A stretch of 64,000 nucleotides of DNA from Oxytricha trifallax (taxonomy: Eukaryota > Ciliophora > Spirotrichea > Sporadotrichida > Oxytrichidae): NCBI GenBank assembly GCA_000711775.1, contig ARYC01002088.1, positions 1 through 64,000 of the forward strand, written 5' to 3'. Both the position numbers and the translations under genes were made by a program. The notes below the pieces were generated by a model. The model was not told where the DNA came from. It was given only the letters and a program-made list of their open reading frames with translations, and ran no database searches. Positions 1 to 10,039 of this stretch are shown piece after piece (positions within the stretch are counted from its first letter, which is position 1; the number at the start of each line of letters is the position of its first letter).

Positions 1-1017
1 ACAAAATCTGCCTTCTCTTGCGCATACTTTACCTTTATCATCGCTGACTCTCTTAGCAGCACTCTAATAAAATCGACTGTATCTATCTTTAAATCATGCA
101 TCAGATGGTAGAGCAGCAATTTCTTATAATGATCTTTCAATAACCCCCCAATATAATTCAATTCAATTGAACTAAGGGCTGTAAGGAACATTAAATACAG
201 GTGTTATATTTAGCCTTTCATATTCCTTCCTTGAGTCTTTAGTTTTATGAACTGACAAGTTATCAACGAATAGAATAATCTCTTAGTCAGCGTATTTATC
301 TCTGAGTTATTGCAAGAACTTAATATATTATTCTGTCTTTATAGAACGAGTGTGAATAACATAAGTCTCTAGGCCACTATCTTCACTGATTCCACCAAGG
401 ATTGCATGAGTTTATATCTTAACATTTTAGTCATAAACTTCTATATTACTATACCTTTTGTACCAAGACCTTGCTAAAAATGTATTGATTGTAAATACTG
501 CCTCATCAGCGTGTATGAACTTTATATTATGCTCTTAAGACCTCTGCATTTAATCGAATATATAATTTAAATTAGTCTTATAAAATGGAACATTAAAGTC
601 AATCACTCTCATAATGCGATTGACAGTCTTGTAAGATATTCCGTTCTTTATATATATGTTAGCTATCGATTAAGCAGAGATATGAAGCTCAGGAAATTGG
701 CGAAGAAACATCACAGCTCTCTAGGCAAGAGAGAAGTAAGCCCAGAATTTAAGAGTCTTATCATTAATTAGATAACCGATATGATGCTGCTAAAATTTGA
801 GAGGTCTCTTAGGCTTAGAATTAAGCTGCTGTCTCTTTAAATTCAATGCTAATAGACAATGAGACCTCACAGTTGAAGGAGATTTATGGAGTAGCCTTGC
901 TATAGACGTATAATTAAGAACAGGCTTGAGTTATTCACTATATTAATCACATCCATATCGCAACTTAAACAATAAATCTATATACTAACTGTCATAAACA
1001 GACCCCAAACCTCGCAT
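1..1017 (-). pseudogene. TBE 42-kDa transposase, damaged copy, 3' end outside window
   Basis: IS630/Tc1-mariner class DDE transposase that cuts and joins TBE ends. With TAA and TAG read as Gln, the frame opens at the ATG at 1015-1017 and follows the intact copy at 15431-16492 along its length. The first catalytic Asp (HADEAVF) and the second (FVDNLSVHK) are present. The block with the third acid reads FN-stop-IELYW: a TGA at 163-165 replaces the Gly just before the catalytic Glu. A frameshift follows near base 50. This copy cannot make a full enzyme. The N-terminal part keeps the HTH-like stretch ending STVRSHCLLA. Family assignment is firm from side-by-side comparison with the second TBE. 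Confidence 0.9.
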
Positions 1018-1155
1018 ATACTCACTTAAAATACTAATATTTAAACATTAAACCCCTACATAAACCCTATTTAAACCCTAATAAAGTATGCACGAATAGT
1101 CTACTATTATCAATCAAAAACTCAATCAAACTACTGAAAGGGTTTTGGGGTTTTG
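1..1155 (-). mobile_element. TBE (telomere-bearing element), partial, minus orientation
   Basis: The right boundary is the inverted telomere-like end, GGGTTTTGGGGTTTTG at 1140-1155, followed by AGT (1156-1158). AGT fits the ANT target known for TBE insertion. The next 120 bp inward hold the subterminal repeat, then a transposase gene reads leftward and out of the window. The element lies in the opposite orientation to the complete TBE at 15329-21071 and its protein is clearly diverged from it, so it is a separate insertion. The other end and the 22-kDa and 57-kDa genes would lie left of the window. Confidence 0.93.
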
Positions 1156-1158
1156 AGT

Positions 1159-1445
1159 GTTGATGAGTTTTAATCTTTATTAGGAATTAATTAGTTACGT
1201 TTGAGAATGAGTTAGTGCATGTTAGCTTTTAAGAAGTGAGTATAGTTCAAGTCTTAAGAAATGAAATCATTTAAACTGCTGCTAGGATAAGATCATTTAT
1301 TAAGTGCAAATAAATCATTACATCGGGTGTTTTGGTTCTAAAATTTTCTGATTATCCCAAGAAAGTAAAAATGATCAGCAAGCCCTCACAAATCCCATCG
1401 TCTCAGTACTCTTCAAATTAGAGGATTTAAACAATGTCTCCTGAA
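1159..1445. other. AT-rich flank of TBE, no gene seen
   Basis: Between the TBE target site and the coding remnant to the right. Short GT-rich runs are present but no frame longer than about 30 codons looks biased. Nothing else is recognised. Confidence 0.5.
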
Positions 1446-2197
1446 GTTGCTCAGGTCATTGTGTCTATTTAGTTTCTTCCTCAACAATAGCTTTTAGGGT
1501 GTCTGACAGAGATTTCTTGTGACCACGGGAGTTATTTAGAACTGACAAGCCAGGAATCATTGGCTATTTACTGGGTCTGAAAGTAGTATATAAGATTTCT
1601 ATAGTGTTGTCATACACTATATCTCTGCCATTAGCATCTTCCAATAAGAATGCTCTAGAATTAAGCAACTGGCTCGCGTTGCTCTTGCTCATTATCATCG
1701 TAAAGTTTGGATTAGCTTCCTTACTTTCCCAGAGCTATAGTTACTCGAGCTAAGCTGGTAGTATTTCTAATCAAGTTACAGCTTACCTCAAAGTGGATGC
1801 CTTTACAGTTGGTTCTTTTATTGCATAATAAATATGATGCTCCATCTGTTCCAAAACCTCTTACTATAACGCATGCTTTCTTGTCACTACCCATGGTTGT
1901 CAATTAACACTACTTGACATCGAACCCTATTAATTGGTTGCTTTTTCTTCAACGACTGCAATGAAAAGTTGGAGTTCTTCATTATTGTTTCTAGGCACAG
2001 AATAGGCACGTGTTTGTACTCTTAAGCTTAAACAATAGCAAATTTTACTACTCTTTCCACAACCATTAAGTTTGACCTCAGTTGTTAATCCAGAGCTTTC
2101 CATTACTGCATAAATTGCTTAGGCATCACTCGCTTTTGCTTTTTATTTGTTTTCGAATAATTTGGAGATTTTACTAGGCACTCTTTTCTTGGAATTA
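1446..2197 (-). pseudogene. decayed protein-coding segment, unknown function
   Basis: On the minus strand, ciliate-code translation gives consecutive good-looking blocks in different frames. The first, near 2190-1925, is charged and contains KASDAQAIYAVMESSG and VQTRAYSVPRNNNEELQ. The second starts MTTMGSDKKACVIVRGFG near 1903, and the third contains SQLLNSRAFLLEDANGRD near 1640. Frame changes occur near 1915 and 1725, and a TGA interrupts near 1455. I do not recognise the family. The interruptions could be decay or very short internal eliminated sequences; the sequence alone does not decide. An 882-bp element abuts its upstream end. Confidence 0.5.
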
Positions 2198-2461
2198 GGT
2201 CGAATTCGATTAAAAATAGAAAATTAAATATTCAAATAGATCAACTGACCGAAAAATATAGTATAATTTATAATAACATTTTAATAATTAAAAAAGTTAA
2301 TGATTTTGATGCTTGAGTCTTAATGGAGTGGATTAACTCAAATCTTAGGTTGTTCTGCAGTTTATTGAATATTTTAGTTTAAGGCTGCATATAGTGGCAA
2401 GTTATTTTCACTTTATATTATATATTTAAACGCTGCCAAAATTTTGACAGTATATAATATC

Positions 2462-2508
2462 CGAAGTGAGTCGCGAAATTTTATTTTTTTTGCGACTGGC
2501 TCCGCTTT
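2462..2508. repeat. opposed hairpin, left, in 882-bp element copy 1
   Basis: GAGTCGCGA and TTTGCGACTGGCTCC flank a T-rich loop. The same stem recurs inverted at 2773-2817 and in the second element at 14522-14566 and 14829-14871. The conserved arms carry GCGA and CTCC. Confidence 0.7.
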
Positions 2509-2772
2509 CATAATTTACATTATTCAAAATATTCATAATATCCATCATTGCTTCCTTTATATTATTGCTTGCAGTTTTCGAAAAAATTCATGTCACTTTT
2601 CTTATTCAATAATATCTTATGCTAATAGAGATAAATTTTAAGGTAATTACTGTTATTAGTAACATAATTTAACTTTTAATTAATCATTTACTTTTGCTAA
2701 AAAGCTCATGCGATATTTAGAAAGTGCAAAGAATTATAATAAAAAGCAATGCAACAGATTTAAATCAATCAA

Positions 2773-2817
2773 AAGGAGTCAGTCGCAAAAAGATTTTTTT
2801 TCGTGAGAGGCTCCGGA
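2773..2817. repeat. opposed hairpin, right, in 882-bp element copy 1
   Basis: GGAGTCAGTCGC and GAGAGGCTCC pair across an A/T-rich loop. Followed by AAATTTTGGCAGGGT and GGTATATAA, the same trailer as at 14829-14925. Confidence 0.7.
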
Positions 2818-3084
2818 CATCAATTAATTAGAAATTTTGGCAGGGTTTTGGTATATAAAAGCATTATATAATATGCCCAAATTATACACAGCTATTACTT
2901 ATATCATTGAATGTGATATAGCGCTGCACAATATTGAGACATTGTCTATCTATTCAGATAATTAAATAAATATTAATTAATTATAATATCAAATTAAAAT
3001 TATTATTAATAATATTTTTTTAGAGCGTTTCTTGATTTCTCAGAATATTTTAACCTCCTATTTTTAATCGAATTCGACTTAAAT

Positions 3085-4190
3085 GAATTCTAACAATAGG
3101 GGGTCAATAAGTGGGGAGAGATCTAAAAGTAAACCCTGATCCATAAAGCCTTCCAGTTTCACCAATTGCTAGAGCAGGTCGTGCATTTTAGATTTCACCA
3201 ACTCTCTCCATTCATCCAACAATTTTATAAATAGGGAGGTTAAGTCGTTTCACCATAGTTCATAATGGTCTGTCCATTTTGCACTACTTTTCAAAGTTTC
3301 TAGAGTAGCTAGGATTTTGGATCTTAAAAAATTGCTATTCTGATTATGGAAACAATTCTTAGTCATACAAGGAATTATCTCTAGTTAATGGTATTGGGGC
3401 TCTTAACTTCTGGTTTTATTCGTTATCTTAAGTCTCATCACAGTCCTTCAAAAACAAGTTACTGAGGATTTAGACTTGAGGTTTGGGCCCATTCAATTAT
3501 AATTGAGGTGAATAAAGTTAATCTAAAGAGCCTCTACTAGCTGCGAAAGTTGAATCATCTTAATGCTTTTCCTTGAACGTTTAGATAGTTGATTTAAGCT
3601 TTATCTTACTCAGGAACTGTTTATAGGTGATATCTGTTGGAGTATATTGATTTGCCAAAATTTTACCAAGCGGTCTGTTATCATGTTTAAATTATTGGAC
3701 CTTCTTAGCGTTGTCAACTCTTCTTAGAGTTCTTTTTGAAAATCAGTTTGTTTATAGGGTATCCCTGAAAAGAGTACTTATATATTTTAACAATTATTCT
3801 TCGGGGGTCTTATAAAGTCGTTACATCACATCAATAACCCTTATCTATACCTGCTAAATATATAGACGGCATTCAGGCTTCAAAATGCAATTCTTGGTGT
3901 GCTTGTAAAATCTATTCTTCTAAAAGAGGCGACTCCTAATCAGCTTCTTACAGCTTATATGGCCTTAGAAGTTCTCCTGTTGAATACGTGACTCCCTCGA
4001 TTTAGTAATAGCATGTAGGCCAAAGGTTGCATAGCGTAGTTGATCTCTTAAAGCTTCGCACTCCTTGCGTTCAGCCTCCTTAATCAATCTGATCGTAATC
4101 TTATAATATCTCTCTAAATGCACTTAATCTTGTGAAGGTTTTACAAACTTTCATTGCAATATTCTATCTTAAACTTGTTTTTTTTGAGTT
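3085..4190 (-). pseudogene. decayed helical protein gene, unknown function
   Basis: Ciliate-code minus frames give a long, mostly helical protein broken into pieces. The pieces include RDIIRLRSDQLRRLNARSAK and INYAMQPLAYMLLLNRGSHV near 4100-3960, IPYKQTDFQKELQEELTTLR near 3760, and GLLLDLSPLIDPLLLEF near 3130-3080. The amino-acid bias and Gln at TAA/TAG sites mark real coding origin, but several frame changes are needed. No family recognised; coiled-coil character is likely. It stops abruptly at the TA next to the 882-bp element, so the element may have landed in or beside this gene. Confidence 0.5.
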
Positions 4191-4501
4191 AATTTTGTAT
4201 AATTAGGGCGGTTATTTTATTGTGTAAATCGTTGGAACTAAATAGTTATTTTTTGAATTGTTTTATCTTTTCATTTGTAGTTAAGTCGTTTGGACTTTTC
4301 CTTAATGGTAGGCATTTTAATGATGATTATTGGCAAAAAGGAGCTGTCACTCCAGAGGCAAACGTATCTGATATTAAGCCAGTGTCGAAAGGTTCAACGG
4401 CTACTTAATACTTAGGTGACTCCTTCTTAAGCTTATAAGTTGATGAATTAATCAAGTCTGAATCGTAACTTTAACATTCATCTTATTATCTGTATTGTAG
4501 G

Positions 4502-4904
4502 AATACATTTGATTTGGAAAATGAAATTAAAATTAAACAATCATATAATTAAATTCGTGGCAGTTAACTTTATCTTAGCCTATACAATATGGTACTTGTT
4601 CCATAGAGAATTTAAAATTAGCTGGACTTTAATATTGGTGGTACCCCTCTATCGCATCCGCAGAGCGAGATAACGCAACTTTAATTTTGGGAACAAAATC
4701 AACTAAACAAATCACCCAAAATTAAAGTTGCGTTATCTCGCTCTGCGGATGCGATAGAGGGGTACCGCCAATATTAAAGTCCAGCTAATTTCAAATTCTC
4801 TATCGAACAAGTACCATATTGTATAGGCTAAGATAAAGTTAACTGCCACGAATTTAATTATATGATTGTTTAATTTTAATTTCATTTTCCAAATCAAATG
4901 TATT
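4502..4904. repeat. near-perfect palindrome, 190-bp arms, 23-bp spacer
   Basis: Left arm 4502-4691 and right arm 4715-4904 are reverse complements of equal length with about three mismatches and no gap. The spacer is 4692-4714. The right arm, read on the minus strand, is coding-like and continuous with the frame to its right. The left arm is an inverted duplicate that stops at both edges. The stem includes GGTACCxC and a GC-richer patch (CTCGCTCTGCGGATGCGAT). Such a long, recent palindrome is unusual and would fold as a hairpin in single strands. Confidence 0.95.
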
Positions 4905-5338
4905 TCTTCAATAATGGGTGGAATCGGGTAATCTGAAATCTTTAGACATTGTCTGGTCCTCAATCGTGTCTTCAGGTGCATTCTTTAATTCTTTCTTGCC
5001 CTTTATGAGAGGGAAGAGTTACCTAGCCATGACCCTGAACTATATTTTTTCTTCAACAAAAAACGATGAAGCCGAGTATTTTCTTCACCAAGAATGCCAT
5101 CCACACTTTACCTCATAACCTATGGGTTAAATTTGCTAGCGCTCATCATCTTTAATAGTTTTTATAATCTCTCTCGAAAAATGTGAAGAGGGAACGGTCA
5201 GGGTTCATGACATTCGTACAAATGGATAGGAAGCAGGACCGAAGGGAAGAGTTTGATGGTAGACGACGACCTTGCTCTTTTTTAGGGAGGACATCCTGAA
5301 ATCTTCAAGAAACATGGTTTGAGTGAGGATGGGAGTTA
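4733..5338 (-). CDS. coding-like region, membrane-segment protein, unknown
   Basis: Minus-strand frame 4981-4733 (82 aa in standard code) continues upstream with TAA/TAG read as Gln to about 5180. It includes KGKKELKNAPEDTIEDQTMS, then a probable membrane segment rich in Ile/Phe/Trp (IIKFVAVNFILAYTIWYLF). Further upstream, MFLEDFRMSSLKKSKVVVYH at about 5310 lies in the same direction, with a TGA between the two parts near 5205. The C-terminal part lies in the right arm of the palindrome and the same peptide is encoded inverted in the left arm. No family recognised. It may be one gene segment that was duplicated in inverted orientation. Confidence 0.45.
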
Positions 5339-5339
5339 G

Positions 5340-5529
5340 AAATAAAATTTAATTAGACTTATAATATATAGTAACTATTAAACCATTTAGTTTTCAGGTT
5401 GCTTTTTAAAATCTAATAAGGGTACTGTAGTAGTAGTAGTAGTAGTAGTAGCTCTAGAGTATTCTATTAAAAAGCAACCTGAACATTTTAATAATAATTA
5501 TGAGATTTTATAATAATTAAATTTTATTT
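5340..5529. repeat. 190-bp palindromic repeat with (GTA)n core
   Basis: Outer ends AAATAAAATTTAATTA and TAATTAAATTTTATTT are inverted repeats. Inner arms CAGGTTGCTTTTTAA and TTAAAAAGCAACCTG flank a (GTA)8-like microsatellite at 5427-5450. Looks like a small non-autonomous foldback element. No target duplication is evident. Confidence 0.75.
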
Positions 5530-6010
5530 TAACGGTCACCTTATCAAACCAATTAATCATCTTTTATAACTTTTTAACATATTTAAGCAAAGAAATATTG
5601 CTTCTGATATTTCCAAATATCCTACTCATTCTATCATCATTAATCTAATCTCCATAACCTTCATTCTCTTAATGGTGACCATTTTATAAACCAAATTCTT
5701 CTTAACCTAATTCAGAAAATTAACCAGATTATCTTCAAAACTAACAACATCCTTAGCTTTTCATTTAATGATACTACTAACTAGTATTCTGTATCATCAA
5801 ATATAGAATATATATTATTAACTTAAATATTTATCAATTAAAATAGCCTATTTATCCCTAATATGCAGCTTAAAATATATCAAGTTTGATAACAATAGAA
5901 TCAAATTAATTATTGGGTAATTAAATATCACTTTTAATTCATGAATCTCCAATAAATAGTTAATACTAAATTAAATAACCATTCAATTGTGAATATAACT
6001 TATTAATATG
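5530..6010 (-). pseudogene. short coding-like stretch, minus strand
   Basis: Ciliate-code minus translation gives KAKDVVSFEDNLVNFLNQVK near 5750-5690, then a TGA near 5630. Other blocks in shifted frames sit on each side (MSRIFGNIRSNISLLKYVKK downstream, DIFQAAYQGQIGYFNQQ upstream). Weak evidence for a decayed gene; function unknown. Confidence 0.3.
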
Positions 6011-6240
6011 TTTTCATATCTATTTTAATTTAATATTAATTCTATTTCTTTAATCATCAATAAAATAACGTTTCTTGTACTGCTTAGAACGTATTAAATA
6101 CTATAATTGGTGCTTATTTACCAGTTTATCTATATATATCTAGATTTTTACATCAGTTAACTTATTTATATTTAGCTTGATACTCAGAACACATTATTAT
6201 TACCATTTATTACATTTATATTTTTACTATTAAATTAGAA

Positions 6241-7105
6241 ATGTATTGTCAGATGTTTGATTCTACTCACCATCACAACTAAATTTAATACTAGGATTAA
6301 TACCAAGATCCTGATGAAAGTTTTAAGTTAGCTAACAACGCCTTTTTACATGCATAAGTAGCATTGTATAAAAATACTCAAAACCCCAAAACTTCAAAGT
6401 AGGAATGCTATATTGAGATTTGACTTAGCATACTAGATACTTTGAGCATGTTTAACTTAGTAGAAAACTCAATCGAATTTGTTACTTCGAGACCAGTACG
6501 ATATGACATATTCTTCTAAGCAGCACAGGCAGTGAAATACCCTCTTTCGACTAAGTTGTAATGAATAAATCATTTAAAAGTCACTTCGATACTGACCAAG
6601 ACACTAATTCAGACTGGACTATCGAAGAAGACTCTAAACTCACATTCAGAGATAATAATTACCGAAATAATATGGACTGTATACCATGATTTTATGAACA
6701 TTACGTGCTTCCCATTACCTAAAATTATTATAATTACAAGGTAAGACAGTGATTAAAATGGAGAGAAAACCTTACAATGAAAGAAATCAACTCCTCCATA
6801 AGAATAAGTGAAAGGAATAACTAAAAAACTTAGCTTTTCCATCTTATTTACTCAGGCTCTTCAATTCAAGCAAAGATAAAAAACTGTAAAAACATCCTTG
6901 ATTGAAAGAAACAACTATCCTTAATAGAGGCTACCTTCTTTTTATTAAATAACTATAATATTTATCTTATAAAAATTTCTTATTTAATAGGAAAGATCAT
7001 GACAACAATTAAATTAAAAACCATAAGACTAGAACTAAAAGGAAAATTAGATTCTTCCTTTTTACAATACCTAAAGTGTAAAATAAAAATACCTAAAGAT
7101 AAAAG
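6241..7105 (+). pseudogene. possible Myb/SANT-type DNA-binding protein, decayed
   Basis: A plus frame from ATG 6241 runs about 60 codons to TGA (MYCQMFDSTHHHNQIQYQDQ), with several TAA/TAG as Gln. Further on, 6561-6690 encodes NSDWTIEEDSKLTFRDNNY, which resembles the start of a Myb repeat (W..EED..L). Near 6740 a KWRENL block recalls the QCRERW helix, and near 6990-7050 NNQIKNHKTRTKRKIR recalls the NxIKNHW..xLRR end of a second repeat. The order and spacing fit an R2R3 Myb, but the pieces lie in different frames. The Myb label is an inference from motif order. The gene is broken whatever its family. Confidence 0.4.
6381..6394. repeat. interstitial telomere-like 14-mer
   Basis: CAAAACCCCAAAAC preceded by ACT, which matches the first 14 bases of a TBE end plus an ANT target. 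The TBE subterminal sequence does not follow. It also reads in frame as part of the 6241 ORF. It may be a coincidence or a short TBE-end footprint. Confidence 0.35.
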
Positions 7106-8050
7106 ATAAAACATAAATTCACTAATGCCAAATTTTACCATTAAAATAAGAAGATATTACCTCCAATAACATTAAGCAATTATAAAACTCTTTTTCCCTA
7201 AATAATGGTAAAATAGTAAGACATGAACCGTAATTTTTACGTAAAATCATCATAAGCTCTTTAAAAGAAAGATAAACAATGTTATATTAAGGACCTTTTA
7301 AAAACCTTGAAATTATTAACCTAATATATCATAACCAATCGAGGAATCTATTAGGAAAGCCTAAATTAGGCTAAAAAAATTTATCATTAAAAAATCTAAT
7401 ATAGTTTCTAACTTAGAGCTGGTTCTTCAATAATGCTTACCCATCTTTTCATTTAACCACATCATATGACAAACTAATTTGGAAGTGATGGAAGAAATAA
7501 TAGAGAAAGAACAACTGAGAGACATTTTGGTGAATCCTACAATCACTTAATTATTAGAGTGATATTAATTTTTAATTATCATATAACTAGCAAACCTCTT
7601 AAACACAACAAAATATTTAAGATTTGGGTACTCAGAGACATCGTTGAGATCATTTTATATGATTTATTTTTATCATTATTTTTTTATTTTTATTTTCATT
7701 TTATTAAATATAATAAAATACTGTCAATATTTTTGCTATCCAATTGTATATAAAAAGCAGATATTTTTCAACATTCAGAACATTCTGATAATAATTTAAA
7801 ATAAAATCTCTGGATGATTTACTGGTAATATTATCATTCATAAACATTCATTCAAATTTCTGATACGATGTTATCATTAATTCCAGAATCATTATATAAT
7901 AGCAAATTCTTGATTTCTAAATTTAAAATCTTTTGATTAATCAAATGTAATAACCCTAGGTAAGTTTACATAATATTAATAAAATAGATTAGATTCAAAA
8001 TTGGGAAAATGAAAAATAAAAAATGCGAAACTAATACTTTAAATTAGACA
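7106..8050. other. AT-rich stretch, only weak coding signals
   Basis: Plus-strand ciliate-code blocks (for example FGSDGRNNRERTTERHFGES near 7480-7540) hint that the decayed gene on the left once extended further. No continuous frame, no repeat and no RNA gene is seen. The open frame at 7559-7753 is Phe/Ile-rich and looks like AT-rich chance. Confidence 0.35.
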
Positions 8051-8059
8051 TTACTATAG

Positions 8060-9800
8060 ATTAATCTAATGATTGCCTAACCATAGCAACTGAATCAGTC
8101 TCAGCAACCACTGGATCAATCAACTTAGTGGGCTTAACAAGTTACATAGTGAAACAGTTTTAATCACATCACTTAATTTCGAAAGTTATTTTGGACTTAT
8201 ATGGGAAAGACACTAACACTATGTGGATTTATCATTTTAAACTATGGATAAGTTACATAGCATGGAATTGCTTATGGAAACGACTTAACAGATCAAATAG
8301 TTACAATTCCTGAGACAGCTGTTGAATACTCAATTCCTTATCATAATGAATGTTCTGGTAGTGGATGCTAAGCAAATCTATCTGTTGACGATGAAGCTTC
8401 AGCACCTCATTTATCACTACATCATAAACTTAAACTGATTTCGTAATCGATTTTGCTCCATTGGTGGATGAGTAGAGAATTTATACTGTTAGAGTAAATT
8501 ACTAGAACTCAATGGGATTGATTTAGATAAAACTTTTAATTCCATGTTTATCCAGTATACAAAATTGTTTATAAAGTTCTTGATTTGAAAGTCTAGCTAA
8601 CTTTATGCATTGGCATAAAGACACTAATATCGTCTATACAGCTACGGATGTTAATCCTAATTCAAGTAACCTAACAACTTGTGGTGGTGACTTGATGATG
8701 GAGTGAATCAAGAACACTGTCAAGGCTATATTTCTAAATCAACTCAAGGATTTGCTACGCTTTAATATATTAGCATATCAATAGATAGTAATCTAAATAG
8801 TATAGTTTAAACATGTTAGTATGTTATTAAGGAACTATCTAAAGCATATCAATGTAGAAAATGTAGCTTCTACACTAAATGATAAGATTTATCTGTTCTA
8901 TAACAATGTTGAAGGTAAACTCTAATATGCTAAAAAGTTCTTGAATATAAATAAGTTACTTAAAGCAAAGGACTATTATGTAGATTTAATTTCCGATGAT
9001 CAATATTTAAATGGCCTTGTTGATTATGAATAACTCTAAAAGCTTTTTCATTATTAAGTTGAATAGTAGCTATAGTTCAGCATTATAAAGCTTACGCTTT
9101 TGGTACTTTATCTAAAGCCAATAAAATTGTTTTGAATAGTGAAATGAACTACTTAAGCACCATCTTCGGTTATTAAAATCAAGAAGATTTATCTTTTAAC
9201 TTGAGAATAATTCAATTAAACACCAACACATTTAAATATAAATGGATTAGAGTACACAATAATGAAGATAAAATAACAATTGATACAATAAAGTTTCATA
9301 ATCAAATGGATTTATTATTTTAAGATAATTATTAATACTCATTCTTAACTTTATAAGTAGATGGAGATAATGGATTACTGAGTGAGTCGTCACTGAACTA
9401 ATATAATACTAAAGCTATATCGATATAACAAGCAATAAATATAAATAGTTAGTTATAAGAAGTTAACAGTTGCGAGTTGATATGTCATAAAGATGAAGAA
9501 ATTCTGATTAGGATTCTATGATGAAACTTATCTACTTTCTGTTTTTATTTCAAATACAGACAATATGCAATTGCTTTCTACAAGAGCACTATCTTTTGTT
9601 TAATAAATACAGACTATAACCATTCATAACATCCACACATTCTCAGTCTACTTCACTGTACTTATCTGTGAAATCCTTTTCCTTTGATGATGAGAGTGAG
9701 CACTTGTTCTTTGCAGAATTTTCTAGTTTCCTGAACCAACAATGGGATTTACCATGCAAAAATAACACAATTAAATTAATTTCACAAAATATCATATATT
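8060..9800 (+). pseudogene. surface-protein gene, 5' part (interrupted)
   Basis: Plus-strand ciliate-code translation begins with a Ser/Thr-rich extracellular-like segment (NDCLTIATESVSATTGSINL near 8070-8130). It continues through about eight blocks in changing frames, among them HWHKDTNIVYTATDVNPNSS near 8610, YLKHINVENVASTLNDKIYL near 8840 and SVKSFSFDDESEHLFFAEFS near 9670-9730. The length and composition match the very long beta-repeat surface proteins common in ciliates. Many frame changes make it a pseudogene, or a germline gene full of very short eliminated sequences. The Rep element at 9812 interrupts it, and coding of the same type resumes at 11690. Confidence 0.5.
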
Positions 9801-9811
9801 ACTACAATATA

Positions 9812-9970
9812 TTTAAAATGAAAATTTGTTATATATTAGTTAAATAAATTTAAATTATTTATTATAACTGCCTATAATTAGGAGGGCTCTTAATCGTAAT
9901 TTTATTATTAGTAATAACGAAAAAATTAAAATAATAATTGAATATATTAAAATATTGAGCAGTGTGCAAA
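9812..9970. repeat. left inverted repeat of Rep element
   Basis: Pairs with 11502-11672. Shared blocks include ATATATTAGTTAAAT, TTATTATAACTGCCT, TTTTATTATTAGTAAT and an inner ATTG-(A/T)-GCAGTGTGC box. Confidence 0.85.
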
Positions 9971-10039
9971 AATATTTATTTATTATATATTTAAATATAA
10001 ATTACATTTAAAAATGTCATTATGAACCGTGCTCCTCGG

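Larger units (their letters stand above)
2198..3079. mobile_element. 882-bp TA-flanked inverted-repeat element, copy 1 (non-coding)
   Basis: Ends are inverted repeats: left GGTCGAATTCGATTAAAAAT, right its complement with one change at the tip. TA lies immediately outside each end (2196-2197 and 3080-3081). The interior splits into near-equal thirds by two opposed imperfect hairpins (2462-2508 and 2773-2817). Each is followed on its outer side by an AAATTTTGGCAG box and a TATATAA-like box. No ORF of interest. A second copy of exactly the same length lies at 14258-15139. A TA duplication is typical of Tc1/mariner-type insertions and of many ciliate eliminated sequences. Probably a non-autonomous element; the source of its transposase is not identified. 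Confidence 0.8.
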
